Below, piece after piece: positions 63,853 through 64,000 of a stretch of 64,000 nucleotides of DNA. Where the stretch lies: positions 100,045 through 164,044 of the forward strand of contig SADC01001093.1 of the NCBI GenBank assembly GCA_004194705.1, in the 5' to 3' direction. The translations under genes and the position numbers were made by a program. Source of the DNA: Ditylenchus dipsaci (taxonomy: Eukaryota > Nematoda > Chromadorea > Rhabditida > Anguinidae). How positions within the stretch are numbered: position 1 is the stretch's first letter; each line of letters starts with the position of its first letter. The notes under the pieces are model-generated. The model was not told the DNA's origin. It ran no database searches and worked only from the letters and a program-made list of their open reading frames with translations.

Positions 63853-64000
63853 TGACTCTGAGGTGTCATTTATATTGTAGGTGTCACTATATCGAGTTTG
63901 ACTTGAGTCATTTTGAGACGAATGGATAAATGAAGGGTACGTTATGTGGAACTGAGTGGTATAATGTTCGTATTCACTAAGCTTTCATTTGTCATGGCAA

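Overview
This is a eukaryotic, AT-rich window from an invertebrate, most probably a nematode. The main reasons are a NAS-36/37-type astacin (propeptide, astacin domain, EGF, CUB, TSP1), very short coding exons with T-rich AG acceptors, a lone F-box fragment and two neighbouring genes spaced like a nematode operon. The phylum is an inference; nothing here names a species. Every multi-exon model below was built by hand from splice sites, reading-frame phase and family motifs.

Layout. 1-18.8 kb holds no gene I can support. It is AT-rich DNA filled with fold-back (inverted-repeat) elements, pogo-type and Harbinger-type DNA transposon remnants, tRNA-like sequences, a ~180-bp satellite and a minisatellite. 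18.9-36.8 kb contains two diverged copies of one segment. Each carries a two-exon minus-strand gene for a secreted or membrane-anchored His/Ser/Pro-rich repeat protein. Copy A (19.1-21.9 kb) has two frame breaks in exon 1; copy B (30.3-36.3 kb) is open throughout. Between them, at 26.0-30.1 kb, transposons are nested inside one another up to five levels deep, with the decayed transposase of a pogo/Tigger element at the core.

38.8-55.9 kb is the conserved gene block. It holds an astacin metalloprotease (+), a chondroitin synthase-like bifunctional glycosyltransferase (-), a PB1-domain MAP3K of MEKK2/3 type (+) and, 260 bp downstream, a dysbindin-like BLOC-1 subunit (+). The astacin and the glycosyltransferase are convergent; the glycosyltransferase and the kinase are divergent with 1.26 kb between their start codons. 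The spacing and a splice-acceptor-like end just before the dysbindin ATG suggest, but do not prove, that kinase and dysbindin are co-transcribed. All introns of these genes except the shortest have absorbed fold-back elements. 56-64 kb returns to repeats: an F-box fragment, a Merlin/ISXO2 transposon remnant with its terminal repeats, a 15-bp-unit fold-back array, and tandem satellites at the right end.

Recurring theme: most repeats here are long fold-back elements that have repeatedly inserted into one another, and several carry unusual cargo (tRNA-like sequences, a GC-rich hairpin flanked by splice-donor-like words). Separately, the conserved genes need one extra G or C at four places to stay in frame. 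This looks like a sequencing or assembly indel problem or, at two of the places, non-standard introns.
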